The translations under genes were made by a program, and so were the position numbers. Source: [Candidatus Thermochlorobacteriaceae] bacterium GBChlB (GTDB lineage: Bacteria; Bacteroidota; Chlorobiia; Chlorobiales; Thermochlorobacteraceae). Taken from it: a stretch of DNA of 64,000 nucleotides. The stretch is from contig JPGV01000006.1 in NCBI GenBank assembly GCA_000724175.1, positions 38,205 through 102,204 of the forward strand, read 5' to 3'. Shown here in pieces: positions 1 through 9,636 of the stretch (the first letter of the stretch is position 1; each line of letters opens with the position of its first letter). The notes under the pieces were generated by a model that did no database searches, was not told the DNA's origin, and saw only the letters and a program-made list of their open reading frames with translations.

Positions 1-1
1 C

Positions 2-1357
2 CGTTCCATCGGCACGGTCGGCGAAATTTTATACCTCAAAGGCAAGCCGCTCGATGCCTTGCCAGAGTTATTCAAAAGCGTTGAGATGCTCAACGGCGAG
101 ATTCACAATACCGTTCGCGCCTACAACAATATCGCGCGGTGCTACCTTGCCATACATATGCTCGACAGCGCAGCGATTTACGCTCAAAAGGGATATGACC
201 TCTGCGTCAGCACGCGCCGCAAGTTCGGCATACAGCAGTGCTACAAAATCATGGCGAGTATAAAAGAGCGACAAGGTCAGCTCGAGGAAGCGTTGTTTTT
301 TCAAAAACGATACAACGAGTTGCGCGATACGGTTTTATCGGGACAGCGCCGCCAACGCGCCGCCACATTGCACATACAAGCCTCTATCGCTGAACGGGAA
401 AGGGAAAGAGAGCAAAAGTTGAACCAACAAGTTATTGTGCAAAATGTTCTGTTAGTTATTCTTAGCGTGCTTACGGCAGCGATATTCGTTGTCGCTTTGG
501 CGTATCACCAAAAGCAAAAGTCGGAACAGGTGTTGCAAGAAAAAAACGCCTTGATTGAAATACAAAATCGGCAGTTGGAAACCCAGCGCGACGACCTTGC
601 GGAAGCCAACAAATTGAAATCAGAACTGCTTGCCATTGCCGCACACGACCTCAAAAATCCGCTTCAGAGTGTCGTTGGCTTCGCGTCGCTGATTGAAGAG
701 AAAGTCGAGCCACAATCGGAATTTGCGCAAATGTCGCGCTTCATCAAGCAGTCGGCAGATAAAATGTTACGGTTGATTAACGATTTGCTCGACACGACCG
801 TGATGCAAATGGGTCGAATGAAATTGCGAAAAGCCTCGATTGATGTGGGCAAGCTTATTGAGGACGTGGTTAATGACCACCTTGCATCTGCTCAACGAAA
901 AAACCAAACGATAGAAATTACTACTGATAAAAACGCCGTCGCATCTGTTGATGAGGAACGAATGCGGCAAGTCCTCTCGAACCTCATCAGCAACGCGATA
1001 AAATACAGTCCGTCGGGTAAGCAGATAGCGGTTAGCTGTAAGCGAACTGTTGGAAAGACGGTGCCTATGAACGGCCATAACTCTTTGCTGCCCAATGCGA
1101 CCGACAATCTGCTCATTGCTGTTCGTGATGAGGGAAAGGGTTTAACCGAGAGCGATAAAGCCAAACTCTTTCAGCAGTTCCAACGGCTTTCAGCACAACC
1201 GACGGGCGGCGAGAGTTCAACAGGACTGGGCTTGTGGATTGCCAAAGAAATCGTCGAGTTACATGGCGGAAAAATTTGGGCGGAAAGCAAGGGAAATGGC
1301 TCTACATTCTTTGTCGAGTTGCCCGCGCTACCTGTCGCCAAACCCATATCGGTCTAA
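2..1357 (+). CDS. TPR sensor histidine kinase (5' end outside window)
   Basis: The frame is open from base 2 with no stop, so the gene begins before the window. The N-terminal part visible is helical TPR-like sequence, followed by one membrane segment (about 437-510), a short coiled coil and a HisKA domain with the phosphoacceptor His in AAHDLKNPLQS (644-646). The HATPase_c domain shows NLISNAIKYSP (N box), VRDEGKGL (G1) and GESSTGLGLWIAKEI (G2). It should autophosphorylate on His in response to a signal read by the TPR/periplasmic part; the ligand is unknown. Its stop overlaps the ATG of the next kinase (TAATGA), so the two are probably cotranslated. No response regulator is adjacent. A TTG at 59 could be read as a start, but the TPR helices continue upstream of it. 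Confidence 0.9.
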   Translation, partial: RSIGTVGEILYLKGKPLDALPELFKSVEMLNGEIHNTVRAYNNIARCYLAIHMLDSAAIYAQKGYDLCVSTRRKFGIQQCYKIMASIKERQGQLEEALFFQKRYNELRDTVLSGQRRQRAATLHIQASIAEREREREQKLNQQVIVQNVLLVILSVLTAAIFVVALAYHQKQKSEQVLQEKNALIEIQNRQLETQRDDLAEANKLKSELLAIAAHDLKNPLQSVVGFASLIEEKVEPQSEFAQMSRFIKQSADKMLRLINDLLDTTVMQMGRMKLRKASIDVGKLIEDVVNDHLASAQRKNQTIEITTDKNAVASVDEERMRQVLSNLISNAIKYSPSGKQIAVSCKRTVGKTVPMNGHNSLLPNATDNLLIAVRDEGKGLTESDKAKLFQQFQRLSAQPTGGESSTGLGLWIAKEIVELHGGKIWAESKGNGSTFFVELPALPVAKPISV

Positions 1358-3420
1358 TGAACATTATGCTCATCACTTTGGCCATTGTTGCGCTCCATGC
1401 CAGTCTGTGGGAACGACGGGCGTCGGCACAAACAGTTTCTGATACGACCGCCATCGATAGCCTCATTGCACGCGCGAAAGTCATGCGAAGCCAAAATCCT
1501 GTCGAGTCAATTCGCGCTGCTGTTGAGGCACAACGGCTGGCGTCGCGCTTGAATGATTCCGCGCGGCTTGCCGATGCGCTCAACGAACACGGCATCTCGG
1601 CACGTGTGCCGGGCGATTACGACAGCTCTCTTGCGCTGCATCGTAAGGCTGCTGGACTTTACGAAAAAATCAACAACCGTGTCGGGCTTGCGGCAGCATG
1701 GCTGGGGCAAGGACATGCGCACTTTTGGACGGGCAGAAACGACAGTTCGCTCTACTGTTATTTCAAATCGCTCTCACTTTGTGAGGAAGTCGAGAACAAA
1801 CGCGGCATGGCGAATGCGCTTATCAGCGTCGGAGAAATCTACCGTCGCCGACGGCTCTTCGCGGAGTCGTTGGGGTATCAAGCAAAGGCGCAGCAGGCTG
1901 CTCTTGCAGCTGGCGATTCAGCGCTCTATGCACGCTCGTTACGCGAAACGGGAATTGTTTACCACGATGCTCGGCGGCTTGATTCGGCGCTGAGCTGTTA
2001 CTTTCGTGCGCTCAAGCTCTTGCATCACGCGAATGCGAACTTTGCCGTCAATCTTTACAACAGCATCGGAGAAACTTACGAACAGCTCGGCGAGACGAGC
2101 CGCGCCGTCGCCTATCAAAACAAGGCATTGCAATTCTTCGAGGAGACCAACGACAAACGCGGCATCGCCCGCACGCTTAATGGGTTGGGAGAACTTCATT
2201 TCACACAAGGTCGTCTATCCGAAGGGATTAGCGTTGCGACCAGAGCTGGCGAACTTGCCGAGAGCATTGGCGCATTGCCCGACCGACAAAAAGCCTATCA
2301 ACTTCTCTCGTATCTCTATGCCGCTCAAAATCAACCTGAAAAATCCACCGAGTTTCGTCGACGGGCAGCGGCGTTGCAAGATTCGCTCTTGGGCGAGCAA
2401 ACCGCACTGAAAATCGCCGAAGTGCAAATGGCTTACGAAAATGAAAAGCGCCAACGCGACATTGACCTCTTGCTTAAAGAGCGTCAACTGCAAGAGTTGA
2501 AATCTGACCGCGAGCGCGCGTGGTTCATCGGTGGGTTGCTTGCGGCGGCGGCAATCTTAGGCGCGATGGTTATTGCCTACATGCAAAAGCGAAAATCAGA
2601 ACAGGCGTTGCAGGAAAAAAACGCCTTGATTGAAACACAAAATCGGCAGTTGGAAACCCAGCGCGACAGCCTTGCGGAAGCCAACAAGGTGAAATCAGAA
2701 CTGCTTGCCATTGCCGCCCACGACCTCAAAAATCCGCTGCAAAGCATTAGAGGATTTTCCATCTTGATACAAGAAGATGCAATGGGCGCACGCGAGATGG
2801 CGACAGTAATTCAACGCGCGTCCGACCGTATGCTGCGCCTTATTGCAGAATTGCTCGACTCCGCCGTGATTGACTTGGGGAAATTGGAACTAAACAAACG
2901 CCTCATTCACATCGGTGATTTGCTCAGCCGCGTCGTAGAAGAAAATCAAGTTCAAGCCAGCCAAAAGCATCAACAATTCATTTGCCGTATCGAGCCGAAT
3001 CTCTTTGCCAACATTGATGCAGAACGCATGCGCGACGTGTTCGATAATCTCATCAGCAACGCCATCAAATACTCTCCGACGGAAAAAACCATTTATGTCG
3101 AGACGAAAAAGCACACCGAACAACGTAGTCAGAATCGAGATGGCAACCCGCTCCTTGCTCCTGATTCTTCTATTCTGATTTCAATTCGTGACGAGGGACA
3201 AGGTTTAACGGACGACGACAAGAAAAAGCTGTTTGGAAAATTTCAACGCTTATCGGCTCGACCAACAGGCGGCGAGAGCTCAACGGGACTTGGATTGTCA
3301 ATTGTCAAGCAATTGGTAGAACTGCACGGCGGGCGGGTGTGGGCAGAGAGCGCGGGCAAAGACCAAGGCACCACGTTTTTCGTCGAATTGCCTGCTGCAA
3401 CGGCGCACGCTACGCGCTGA
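1357..3420 (+). CDS. TPR sensor histidine kinase (tandem paralogue)
   Basis: This 687-residue kinase has a signal-like N-terminus ending in ASAQ (about residue 25), a long array of TPR helices (about 45-340), a coiled coil, one membrane segment (about 388-410), HisKA with His455 in AAHDLKNPLQS, and HATPase_c with NLISNAIKYSP, IRDEGQGL and STGLGLSIVKQL. The ATG at 1357 overlaps the previous stop and starts a signal peptide, so it is preferred to the earlier in-frame TTG at 1234, which lies inside the first gene. From the membrane segment to the end it closely matches the upstream kinase (for example KNALIETQNRQLETQRD), so the pair is a tandem duplication. The TPR domain probably sits in the periplasm. 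The 3' end overlaps the convergent ABC-F gene by 11 bases. Confidence 0.9.
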   Translation: MNIMLITLAIVALHASLWERRASAQTVSDTTAIDSLIARAKVMRSQNPVESIRAAVEAQRLASRLNDSARLADALNEHGISARVPGDYDSSLALHRKAAGLYEKINNRVGLAAAWLGQGHAHFWTGRNDSSLYCYFKSLSLCEEVENKRGMANALISVGEIYRRRRLFAESLGYQAKAQQAALAAGDSALYARSLRETGIVYHDARRLDSALSCYFRALKLLHHANANFAVNLYNSIGETYEQLGETSRAVAYQNKALQFFEETNDKRGIARTLNGLGELHFTQGRLSEGISVATRAGELAESIGALPDRQKAYQLLSYLYAAQNQPEKSTEFRRRAAALQDSLLGEQTALKIAEVQMAYENEKRQRDIDLLLKERQLQELKSDRERAWFIGGLLAAAAILGAMVIAYMQKRKSEQALQEKNALIETQNRQLETQRDSLAEANKVKSELLAIAAHDLKNPLQSIRGFSILIQEDAMGAREMATVIQRASDRMLRLIAELLDSAVIDLGKLELNKRLIHIGDLLSRVVEENQVQASQKHQQFICRIEPNLFANIDAERMRDVFDNLISNAIKYSPTEKTIYVETKKHTEQRSQNRDGNPLLAPDSSILISIRDEGQGLTDDDKKKLFGKFQRLSARPTGGESSTGLGLSIVKQLVELHGGRVWAESAGKDQGTTFFVELPAATAHATR

Positions 3421-5359
3421 CTTTTTCCCACTCCGTGTAGAGCGTCTCTAATTCCTTCGCCAACAACTTATGTTTCTCAATGGTCTGTTTGGAATCGGCG
3501 CGTTTGTAAAAATCGGCGCTCGACATCTCAGCTTCTAAGGTTATTTTTTCCGCTTCCAATTTCTCGATTTGTTTCTCGAGTTTATCAAGCTGCTTTTTGT
3601 TGACGGTCGGTTTGCTCGTCGGCACCGTTTTGGCAGTGGGCTTTGCGCTGTCTGTTTTTTTCGGCGTGTCGGCTTTAACGGACGATTTTTTAGAGTCCGC
3701 TTCTGCTTGTAGTTCAGCGTCGATTTTTTCCAAGAACTCTGCATAGCCCGAGAGAAAGACGCGCACGCCGCCGTCTTTCACATAAAAAACTTTATCGACC
3801 AAACTGTCCAGAAAATATCGGTCGTGCGAGACAATCAATAGTGTCCCGTCGTAATGTTCAAGCGACTCAATGAGCATTTCCTTCGAGCGCATATCGAGGT
3901 GGTTCGTCGGCTCGTCGAGAATGAGAAAGTTCGAGGCGGTCAGCAGCATTTTCGCCAAGGCAACGCGCGACTTTTCGCCGCCCGACAACACGCCGATTTT
4001 TTTCTCGACTGCGTCGCCCGAAAACAAAAAGCAGCCGAGCAAATCGCGCACTTTTTTTCGAGCCTCACTGTCGGGAGCAGCGTCGAGCATCTCGTCGAGA
4101 ATTGACACTTTTTGATTGAGCTTCTCGGTTTGGTGCTGACCGAAAAAAGCAAGGCTGACATTATGCCCCAGTGTGCGTTTGCCCTCGAACTCGGTTTCGC
4201 CCGCCAATACTTTGCACAGCGTCGATTTGCCCGCACCGTTTGAGCCGACAATCGCCACGCGGTCGCCGCGCTCGATTTCCAAAGATACGTTTTTCAAGAC
4301 GACTTTCCCGGCTTGGTCGGGCATGGTGTAGCTCTTACGGACATTCTCGAGTGTTATGACCATTCTGCCCGACGGCGCGGCTTTCGGGAATCGAAACGAA
4401 ATCTGCGACAAATCTTGCTCTGGGGTTTCTAATTCTTGTTGCAATTTTTCAATCATACGCACGCGGCTTTGCGCCTGAGTCGCCTTTGTCGCCTTGGCTT
4501 TGAATCGATTGACGAACTGCTGTAAGTGTTCAATCTTCTTTTTGTCGTTCTCGTATTTGGCGATGGATTGCTCGTAGCGCAGCGCCTTTTCTTGTTCGTA
4601 AAATGTGTAGTTGCCTTTGTATTCCGTGATGCGCTTAAATGAAATTTCCAGCGTTTTCGTCGTGAGTTTATCGAGGAAAAATCGGTCGTGCGAGATGATG
4701 ACATACGATTTGTCGTAATTGAGCAAATAGCTTTCAAGCCAGCGCAGCGAATCCATATCTAAGTGGTTCGTCGGTTCATCGAGCAATAAGAGCGCGGGCT
4801 GTTGCAACAAGAGTTTGGAGATGAGCAGCCGCATTTGCCAGCCGCCGGAGAACTCTTTAACGCGCTTTTGAAAATCCTCTTGCGAAAATCCCAAGCCCGA
4901 AAGAATTTTCTCGGCGTCGGATTGCATTCGGTAGCCGCCCAAACGTTCAAATTCATGCGTGGATTCAGAGAAGGTCTCGATGAGTTTATGATAGGCGTCG
5001 CTCTCGTGGTCTATCGGCAGCGTGAGTTCGATTTCCATTCGCGCAATCGCCCGCGAGAGGTCGTAGAGCGTTTGGTTAGCTTGCATTGCATATTCCAGCG
5101 CGGTTTTCTCGAGGTCGCCCTCAAAGGAAATTTCCTGTGGAAGGTAACCGATGGTGGTGTCGGCGGATTTGAGAATTTGTCCCTCGTGGTGCAGCGTTTG
5201 AGAAATCGTTTCGCCTGCAAGAAATTTCATCAGCGTCGATTTGCCCGCGCCGTTCAGCCCAATCAGCGCAACTTTGTCGGTGTCGCCGATGCGAAACGAT
5301 GTATCGATGAGTAAATCTTTCGTGCCGATGGTTAGATGTAAATTTCGCGCTTCGAGCAT
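3410..5359 (-). CDS. ABC-F family ATP-binding protein
   Basis: A 649-residue protein with two ABC ATPase cassettes and no membrane segments. The first has Walker A GLNGAGKST, signature FSGGWQMRL and Walker B LLLDEPTNHLD; the second has GSNGAGKST, LSGGEKSRVALAK and LILDEPTNHLD. A linker rich in Lys/Arg and Gln lies between them and a charged C-terminal coiled coil follows a low-complexity Lys/Thr/Ser/Pro stretch. This is the Uup/EttA/YfmR-type layout: soluble ATPases that act on the ribosome, sometimes conferring antibiotic protection. Which subfamily it belongs to cannot be settled by eye; the C-terminal coiled coil favours a Uup-like protein. It starts at the ATG on 5357-5359. It is convergent with the TPR kinase and overlaps its end. 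Confidence 0.9.
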   Translation of the reverse strand: MLEARNLHLTIGTKDLLIDTSFRIGDTDKVALIGLNGAGKSTLMKFLAGETISQTLHHEGQILKSADTTIGYLPQEISFEGDLEKTALEYAMQANQTLYDLSRAIARMEIELTLPIDHESDAYHKLIETFSESTHEFERLGGYRMQSDAEKILSGLGFSQEDFQKRVKEFSGGWQMRLLISKLLLQQPALLLLDEPTNHLDMDSLRWLESYLLNYDKSYVIISHDRFFLDKLTTKTLEISFKRITEYKGNYTFYEQEKALRYEQSIAKYENDKKKIEHLQQFVNRFKAKATKATQAQSRVRMIEKLQQELETPEQDLSQISFRFPKAAPSGRMVITLENVRKSYTMPDQAGKVVLKNVSLEIERGDRVAIVGSNGAGKSTLCKVLAGETEFEGKRTLGHNVSLAFFGQHQTEKLNQKVSILDEMLDAAPDSEARKKVRDLLGCFLFSGDAVEKKIGVLSGGEKSRVALAKMLLTASNFLILDEPTNHLDMRSKEMLIESLEHYDGTLLIVSHDRYFLDSLVDKVFYVKDGGVRVFLSGYAEFLEKIDAELQAEADSKKSSVKADTPKKTDSAKPTAKTVPTSKPTVNKKQLDKLEKQIEKLEAEKITLEAEMSSADFYKRADSKQTIEKHKLLAKELETLYTEWEKVSA

Positions 5360-5440
5360 AGCCTGTGTGCCTCGATAAAGTTAAAACTCAATGATGTTAA
5401 AAATCGACCGCAAAAATAGACGGCAAAGATAAACAAAAAA

Positions 5441-5459
5441 CCCTGCTCCGAGCGCAGGG
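5441..5459 (-). terminator. Rho-independent terminator after amt
   Basis: CCCTGC (5441-5446) pairs with GCAGGG (5454-5459). Read on the minus strand the stem is followed by TTTTTTGTTT. It sits about 40 bases past the amt stop and before the ABC-F start, so it should end the amt transcript. Confidence 0.8.
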
Positions 5460-5501
5460 CTTTACAGGTACAGTGTTGAATCTGCTCACATCAGGGAACT
5501 C

Positions 5502-6872
5502 TCAGTTCATCGCCACAACGGATTTTGCGCTGTTGGCATGAACCGTACCGTTGGGCGTTATGTCATCAAGCGATTCGCCATGCTGGCTGATGTCGAGTCC
5601 GATTTCTTCTTGCTCTTCGCGCACGCGCATCGGGATAACTTTATCTGTGAGCATGTAAATCAGATACGACCCGATGAATGTAAAGGCGCCGACGACCAGC
5701 AGCGCGAGAAGATGATACAGAAATGTTTTCATCTCTCCAAACATCAGCCCGACGCTCTGCGCGAAAACGCCTGTTGCGACCATGCCGACCATGCCGCCGA
5801 CGCCGTGGCACGGAAAGACATCAAGCGTGTCGTCGAGCGTCGATTGATTTTTCCAATGCACGGCTAAGTTACTGACGATGCTTGCAATGGCGCCGATGAA
5901 CACACTTGCGCCGACGCTCACATAGCCCGCCGCAGGCGTGATTGCCACCAACCCGACGACCGCGCCGACGCACGCGCCCAACGCCGACGGCTTTCTCTGT
6001 CGAATCCCATCGAAGAAAATCCATGCCAGCATTGCCGACGCTGACGCGGTGTTCGTCGTCAGAAATGCCGTGGTCGCCGTTTCATTTGCCGCCAGCGCCG
6101 AACCCGCATTGAAGCCAAACCAGCCAAACCACAGCATGCCCGTTCCCAGAATCACAAACGGAATGTTCGCTGGCGCGTGCGCTTCGCCAGCATGATGCGA
6201 TTTTCGTCGCCCGAAAAAGAGTGCGCCTGCCAGTGCAGCAAAGCCCGCCGACATATGGACAACCGTGCCGCCTGCAAAATCCAACACGCCCAAGTTTCGC
6301 AGAAAGCCATTGGGATGCCACGTCCAATGCGCAAGCGGCGCGTAGATGAAAAGGCTGAACAAGCAGATAAAGAGCAGGTAGCTTGAAAATCTTACGCGCT
6401 CAGCGAATGAGCCAGTGATGAGTGCGGGCGTGATGATGGCGAATTTTAATTGGAAGAGCGAAAACAGCACCAGCGGAATTGTCGGCGAGAGGCTCTCGTT
6501 GGTCGATGTGCCAACGCCGTTGAACATAAAAAATGTCGTTGGGTTTCCGATGAGTCCGACCTTGTCGCCGCCAATGCTCTCGCCGAAGGCAAGGCTGAAT
6601 CCACAGACAATCCATAGAATGGAAATCACGCCAAGCGCGATAAAACTCTGTAACATTGTCGAAATCACATTGCGCCTGCCCACCATGCCGCCGTAAAAAA
6701 ACGACAAGCCGGGTGTCATGAGCAGCACTAAGCCTGAGGCGGTCAGCATCCACGCCACGTCGGCGGCGACGATGGGCTTCGCGTTTGGGTCAGGCACGGC
6801 AGCGGGCGTGAAAATTCCTGCAATGCCGACCGCAATGAGAATCGAGAACGGAACAATCCATTTTTTTTCCAT
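5502..6872 (-). CDS. amt: Ammonium transporter (Amt/MEP/Rh family)
   Basis: A 456-residue inner-membrane channel with about 11-12 membrane segments. Family signatures are visible: the DFAGGTVVHMSAG segment with the first pore His, FPCHGVGGMVG with the second pore His, and FFYGGMVGRRNV early in the protein. It passes ammonium/ammonia into the cell. The first hydrophobic segment may be a cleaved signal, as in E. coli AmtB. The ATG at 6872 follows GGGAG with suitable spacing. No PII (glnK) gene is next to it, unlike most amt loci. The neighbour, transcribed divergently, is a glutaminase that releases ammonia, so the two genes both touch ammonia/glutamine balance. A terminator follows the gene. 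Confidence 0.95.
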   Translation of the reverse strand: MEKKWIVPFSILIAVGIAGIFTPAAVPDPNAKPIVAADVAWMLTASGLVLLMTPGLSFFYGGMVGRRNVISTMLQSFIALGVISILWIVCGFSLAFGESIGGDKVGLIGNPTTFFMFNGVGTSTNESLSPTIPLVLFSLFQLKFAIITPALITGSFAERVRFSSYLLFICLFSLFIYAPLAHWTWHPNGFLRNLGVLDFAGGTVVHMSAGFAALAGALFFGRRKSHHAGEAHAPANIPFVILGTGMLWFGWFGFNAGSALAANETATTAFLTTNTASASAMLAWIFFDGIRQRKPSALGACVGAVVGLVAITPAAGYVSVGASVFIGAIASIVSNLAVHWKNQSTLDDTLDVFPCHGVGGMVGMVATGVFAQSVGLMFGEMKTFLYHLLALLVVGAFTFIGSYLIYMLTDKVIPMRVREEQEEIGLDISQHGESLDDITPNGTVHANSAKSVVAMN

Positions 6873-7090
6873 ATTTTGCTCCCAATAAAATTAAGGTGAT
6901 GCCGTGCAAAAGTAAAAATTTCTTAAATGTTCTTCAAGCAACACTTAAATTTTTTAGACGCCGAGGCAAATAGAAAACATCGCTGCACCCGCTCTCGATG
7001 AGCGACCATGTGGCATATTATCTTTTCATTAACTGCCTGCAAATACGCCACCTTTGTCTTAGCTTCATATGTCCAATAACTTGACAAGAT

Positions 7091-8164
7091 ATGACATCGC
7101 ATTACGCTGACTCTGAGAACGCTGCCAGTCAAGGCGCGATACGCGCGCGCGTCCTTGATATTCTCCGCGAACTGCACCAAAAGTATTTGCCGCATGCCTA
7201 CGGCAAAGTTGCTGACTATATTCCCGAACTCGCAAAGGCTAATCCGAATTGGTTTGGAATTTGCATCGTTACAACCGACGGGCAAATTTTCGAAATCGGA
7301 GACTCGGATAAACTCTTCACGATTCAATCCATCTCAAAGCCGTTTGTCTATGGCATGGGCTTGGAAGAATTTGGACGCGAGTATGTCTTGAGCCGCGTTG
7401 GCGTTGAACCAACGGGCGATACGTTCAATTCGGTCATCAAGCTCGATATGCAATCGAAGCGTCCGCATAATCCAATGGTGAACGCTGGCGCGATTGCGAT
7501 GACCAGCCTTATTCGCGGCAACGACCCGACGGAACGCTTAAATCGAATGTTGCAAATGTTTTATCGATACATTGGCAGGCAGGCGGACATTGACATGCCT
7601 GTGTTTATCTCGGAGCGCACCACCGGTCATCGAAACCGTGCTATCACGCACCTGATGAAAAATTTTGGAATGATTGACGGCGCGCTCGATGAACATCTTG
7701 ATCTTTATTTTCAGCAGTGTTCCCTGAAAATCACCTGCCGTGATTTAGCCGTGATGGGTGCGACGCTGGCGAATTTGGGCGTGAATCCAATCACGCAAGA
7801 ACGGGCGATTTCCGCCGAATACATCAGAGATATTTTGAGTGTGATGTTCACCTGTGGGCTATACGATGCGGCAGGCGAATGGACATATCGCGTTGGGCTG
7901 CCTGCCAAGAGCGGTGTCGGTGGCGGTCTGCTTGCGGTGGTGCCAAACCGCGTCGGAATAGCGGTCTTCTCGCCTCCGTTGGACGCGCACGGCAACAGCA
8001 CGCGCGGCGTCAAGGTCTGCGAAGAACTTTCTCAAAAAATGGGATTGCACGTCTTCGATGCGTGGTTCGGCGAGCGCGGCTTTCTGTCGAGACTCGGTAA
8101 CCATACGCCCGAAAAACTTCCCGCCCCAAATTCTCAAAACATAGTCTCCAACGGCGCGCATTAA
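7091..8164 (+). CDS. glsA: Glutaminase (serine-dependent beta-lactamase fold)
   Basis: A 357-residue cytoplasmic enzyme that hydrolyses L-glutamine to glutamate and ammonia. The catalytic Ser-x-x-Lys is seen in [13 protein letters not shown], followed by family blocks [26 protein letters not shown] and [16 protein letters not shown]. At 357 residues it is longer than the roughly 305-310 of E. coli YbaS/YneH; the extra length is a C-terminal extension of about 40 residues without recognisable motifs. The ATG at 7091 leaves about 218 bases to the divergent amt gene, the shared promoter region. No obvious terminator follows. Confidence 0.95.
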   Translation: MTSHYADSENAASQGAIRARVLDILRELHQKYLPHAYGKVADYIPELAKANPNWFGICIVTTDGQIFEIGDSDKLFTIQSISKPFVYGMGLEEFGREYVLSRVGVEPTGDTFNSVIKLDMQSKRPHNPMVNAGAIAMTSLIRGNDPTERLNRMLQMFYRYIGRQADIDMPVFISERTTGHRNRAITHLMKNFGMIDGALDEHLDLYFQQCSLKITCRDLAVMGATLANLGVNPITQERAISAEYIRDILSVMFTCGLYDAAGEWTYRVGLPAKSGVGGGLLAVVPNRVGIAVFSPPLDAHGNSTRGVKVCEELSQKMGLHVFDAWFGERGFLSRLGNHTPEKLPAPNSQNIVSNGAH

Positions 8165-8381
8165 ACCGACGGTGCGGCCACAAACCCTCCTCTAAAAAAC
8201 AGCGTAAAAAAAGCGACTTGTATGTGAGCCGGTGGTCTCGATTGAAGAGCACTCAGCGCAATTTGCCTAAACCGCGAGAAATGTCTTCGGAAAAATGTTT
8301 TTGAATAAATCAGCGATTTTGCCGCGCATTGTGGTATCTTGTTAGAATTTCTCGAATCAACAAACGCAAAGGAATCGACGA

Positions 8382-9563
8382 ATGCCAAGAATATCGGACT
8401 TTATTGAAGTCAAAAAGCCGCGTCTCTCCGTGCGCTACGGCGGCGCAAAAGTTCCCGTCGGATATTTTATTGAAGACTATATGCGCGGCGACATCGACGT
8501 CGTCGGGGACTTTAAAGACCTCATCAAACATAAAAATGAGGTCTTTGACTATGTGTTTATTGATGAGCATTACAAATTTTTCTTCACGCGTTTCATTCCA
8601 GAAGTGGCGATTCACTCCAAAGAGCAAGACGAGCGCATTGTCCGCGCGCATTACGACAACCGCAACGATTTCTTCAATTGGTTTTTAGGTCCGAGAATGG
8701 TCTACACGTCGGCGTTTTTTCTCTCGCCCGATGAACCTCTGGAAATTGCGCAAGACCGCAAGATGGATTTGGTCGCGCAGAAGATTCAACTCAAAGCGGG
8801 GGAGAAGTTGCTCGACATCGGTTGCGGCTGGGGAACACTCGTGATGTATCTCGCCAAGCATTACGGCGTCGATGCAACGGGCGTTACGATTGCGCAAGCC
8901 GGTATGGACTGGGGCATGAACCAAATCCGCGAGAACGGGGTGGGCGACCGCGCCAGAATTATGCGACTGGACTACCGCGACATTCCCGAAAAGAAATACG
9001 ACAAAATCACCTGCCTCGAGATGGCAGAACACGTCGGCGTCAAGAACTTTAAAAAATTCATGGCGCAAATTTATGGCTTGCTCGAAGACGACGGGCTGTT
9101 CTACTTGCAAATTGCGGGACTGCGGGCGCGTCCGGGCGTCTTTGCGCCGATTATGAACGAAGATACGGTTTGGGGACTCTTTATGAACAAATACATCTTT
9201 TCGGGTGCGGACGCCAGCATGCCGCTGAGCTTCGTCGTCAAAAACTTGGAGCGCGTCGGGTTTGAAATTCACAGTGTCGAGAACGTTGGTATCCATTACT
9301 CGCGCACCATTGACTTATGGTATGAAAACTGGATGCGCAACGAGAGTAAAATTATGGAGAAATACGGTCTCTACTGGTTCAGAATGTATCAAATCTTTTT
9401 GGGCTGGTCGGTGGAAATCGCTAAGCAAGGCAGCTCGACGTGCTTTCAAATTGTTTGCAACAAGAACCGCGACAAGTTTAATCGATACCGTTGGATTGGT
9501 GCGGTCAACATGGGCGAGCGCGACATGGTGGACATCAACGGCTTGGAGAGCGTCCGCGCCTAA
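8382..9563 (+). CDS. SAM-dependent lipid methyltransferase, CFA-synthase / sphingolipid C9-methyltransferase type
   Basis: A 393-residue class I SAM methyltransferase of the Mycolic acid cyclopropane synthase family. The SAM site is LLDIGCGWGTLV, followed by TGVTIAQAGMDWG and the family blocks ITCLEMAEHVG and YLQIAGLR. The C-terminal part (WGLFMNKYIFSGADAS, HYSRTIDLWYENW, GSSTCFQI) resembles, from memory, fungal sphingolipid C9-methyltransferases more than E. coli Cfa; the latter is about 382 residues with a different C-terminal half. It probably methylates or cyclopropanates an acyl or long-chain-base double bond at the membrane surface. AAAGGA at 8368-8373 precedes the ATG. Substrate cannot be decided from sequence. 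Confidence 0.85.
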   Translation: MPRISDFIEVKKPRLSVRYGGAKVPVGYFIEDYMRGDIDVVGDFKDLIKHKNEVFDYVFIDEHYKFFFTRFIPEVAIHSKEQDERIVRAHYDNRNDFFNWFLGPRMVYTSAFFLSPDEPLEIAQDRKMDLVAQKIQLKAGEKLLDIGCGWGTLVMYLAKHYGVDATGVTIAQAGMDWGMNQIRENGVGDRARIMRLDYRDIPEKKYDKITCLEMAEHVGVKNFKKFMAQIYGLLEDDGLFYLQIAGLRARPGVFAPIMNEDTVWGLFMNKYIFSGADASMPLSFVVKNLERVGFEIHSVENVGIHYSRTIDLWYENWMRNESKIMEKYGLYWFRMYQIFLGWSVEIAKQGSSTCFQIVCNKNRDKFNRYRWIGAVNMGERDMVDINGLESVRA

Positions 9564-9636
9564 GCGTCCCGCTTGTTCGTAACGCGACATAAATTTGAAA
9601 AACGCAAGACATCAGCTACCTTTGAAAATTCACATC

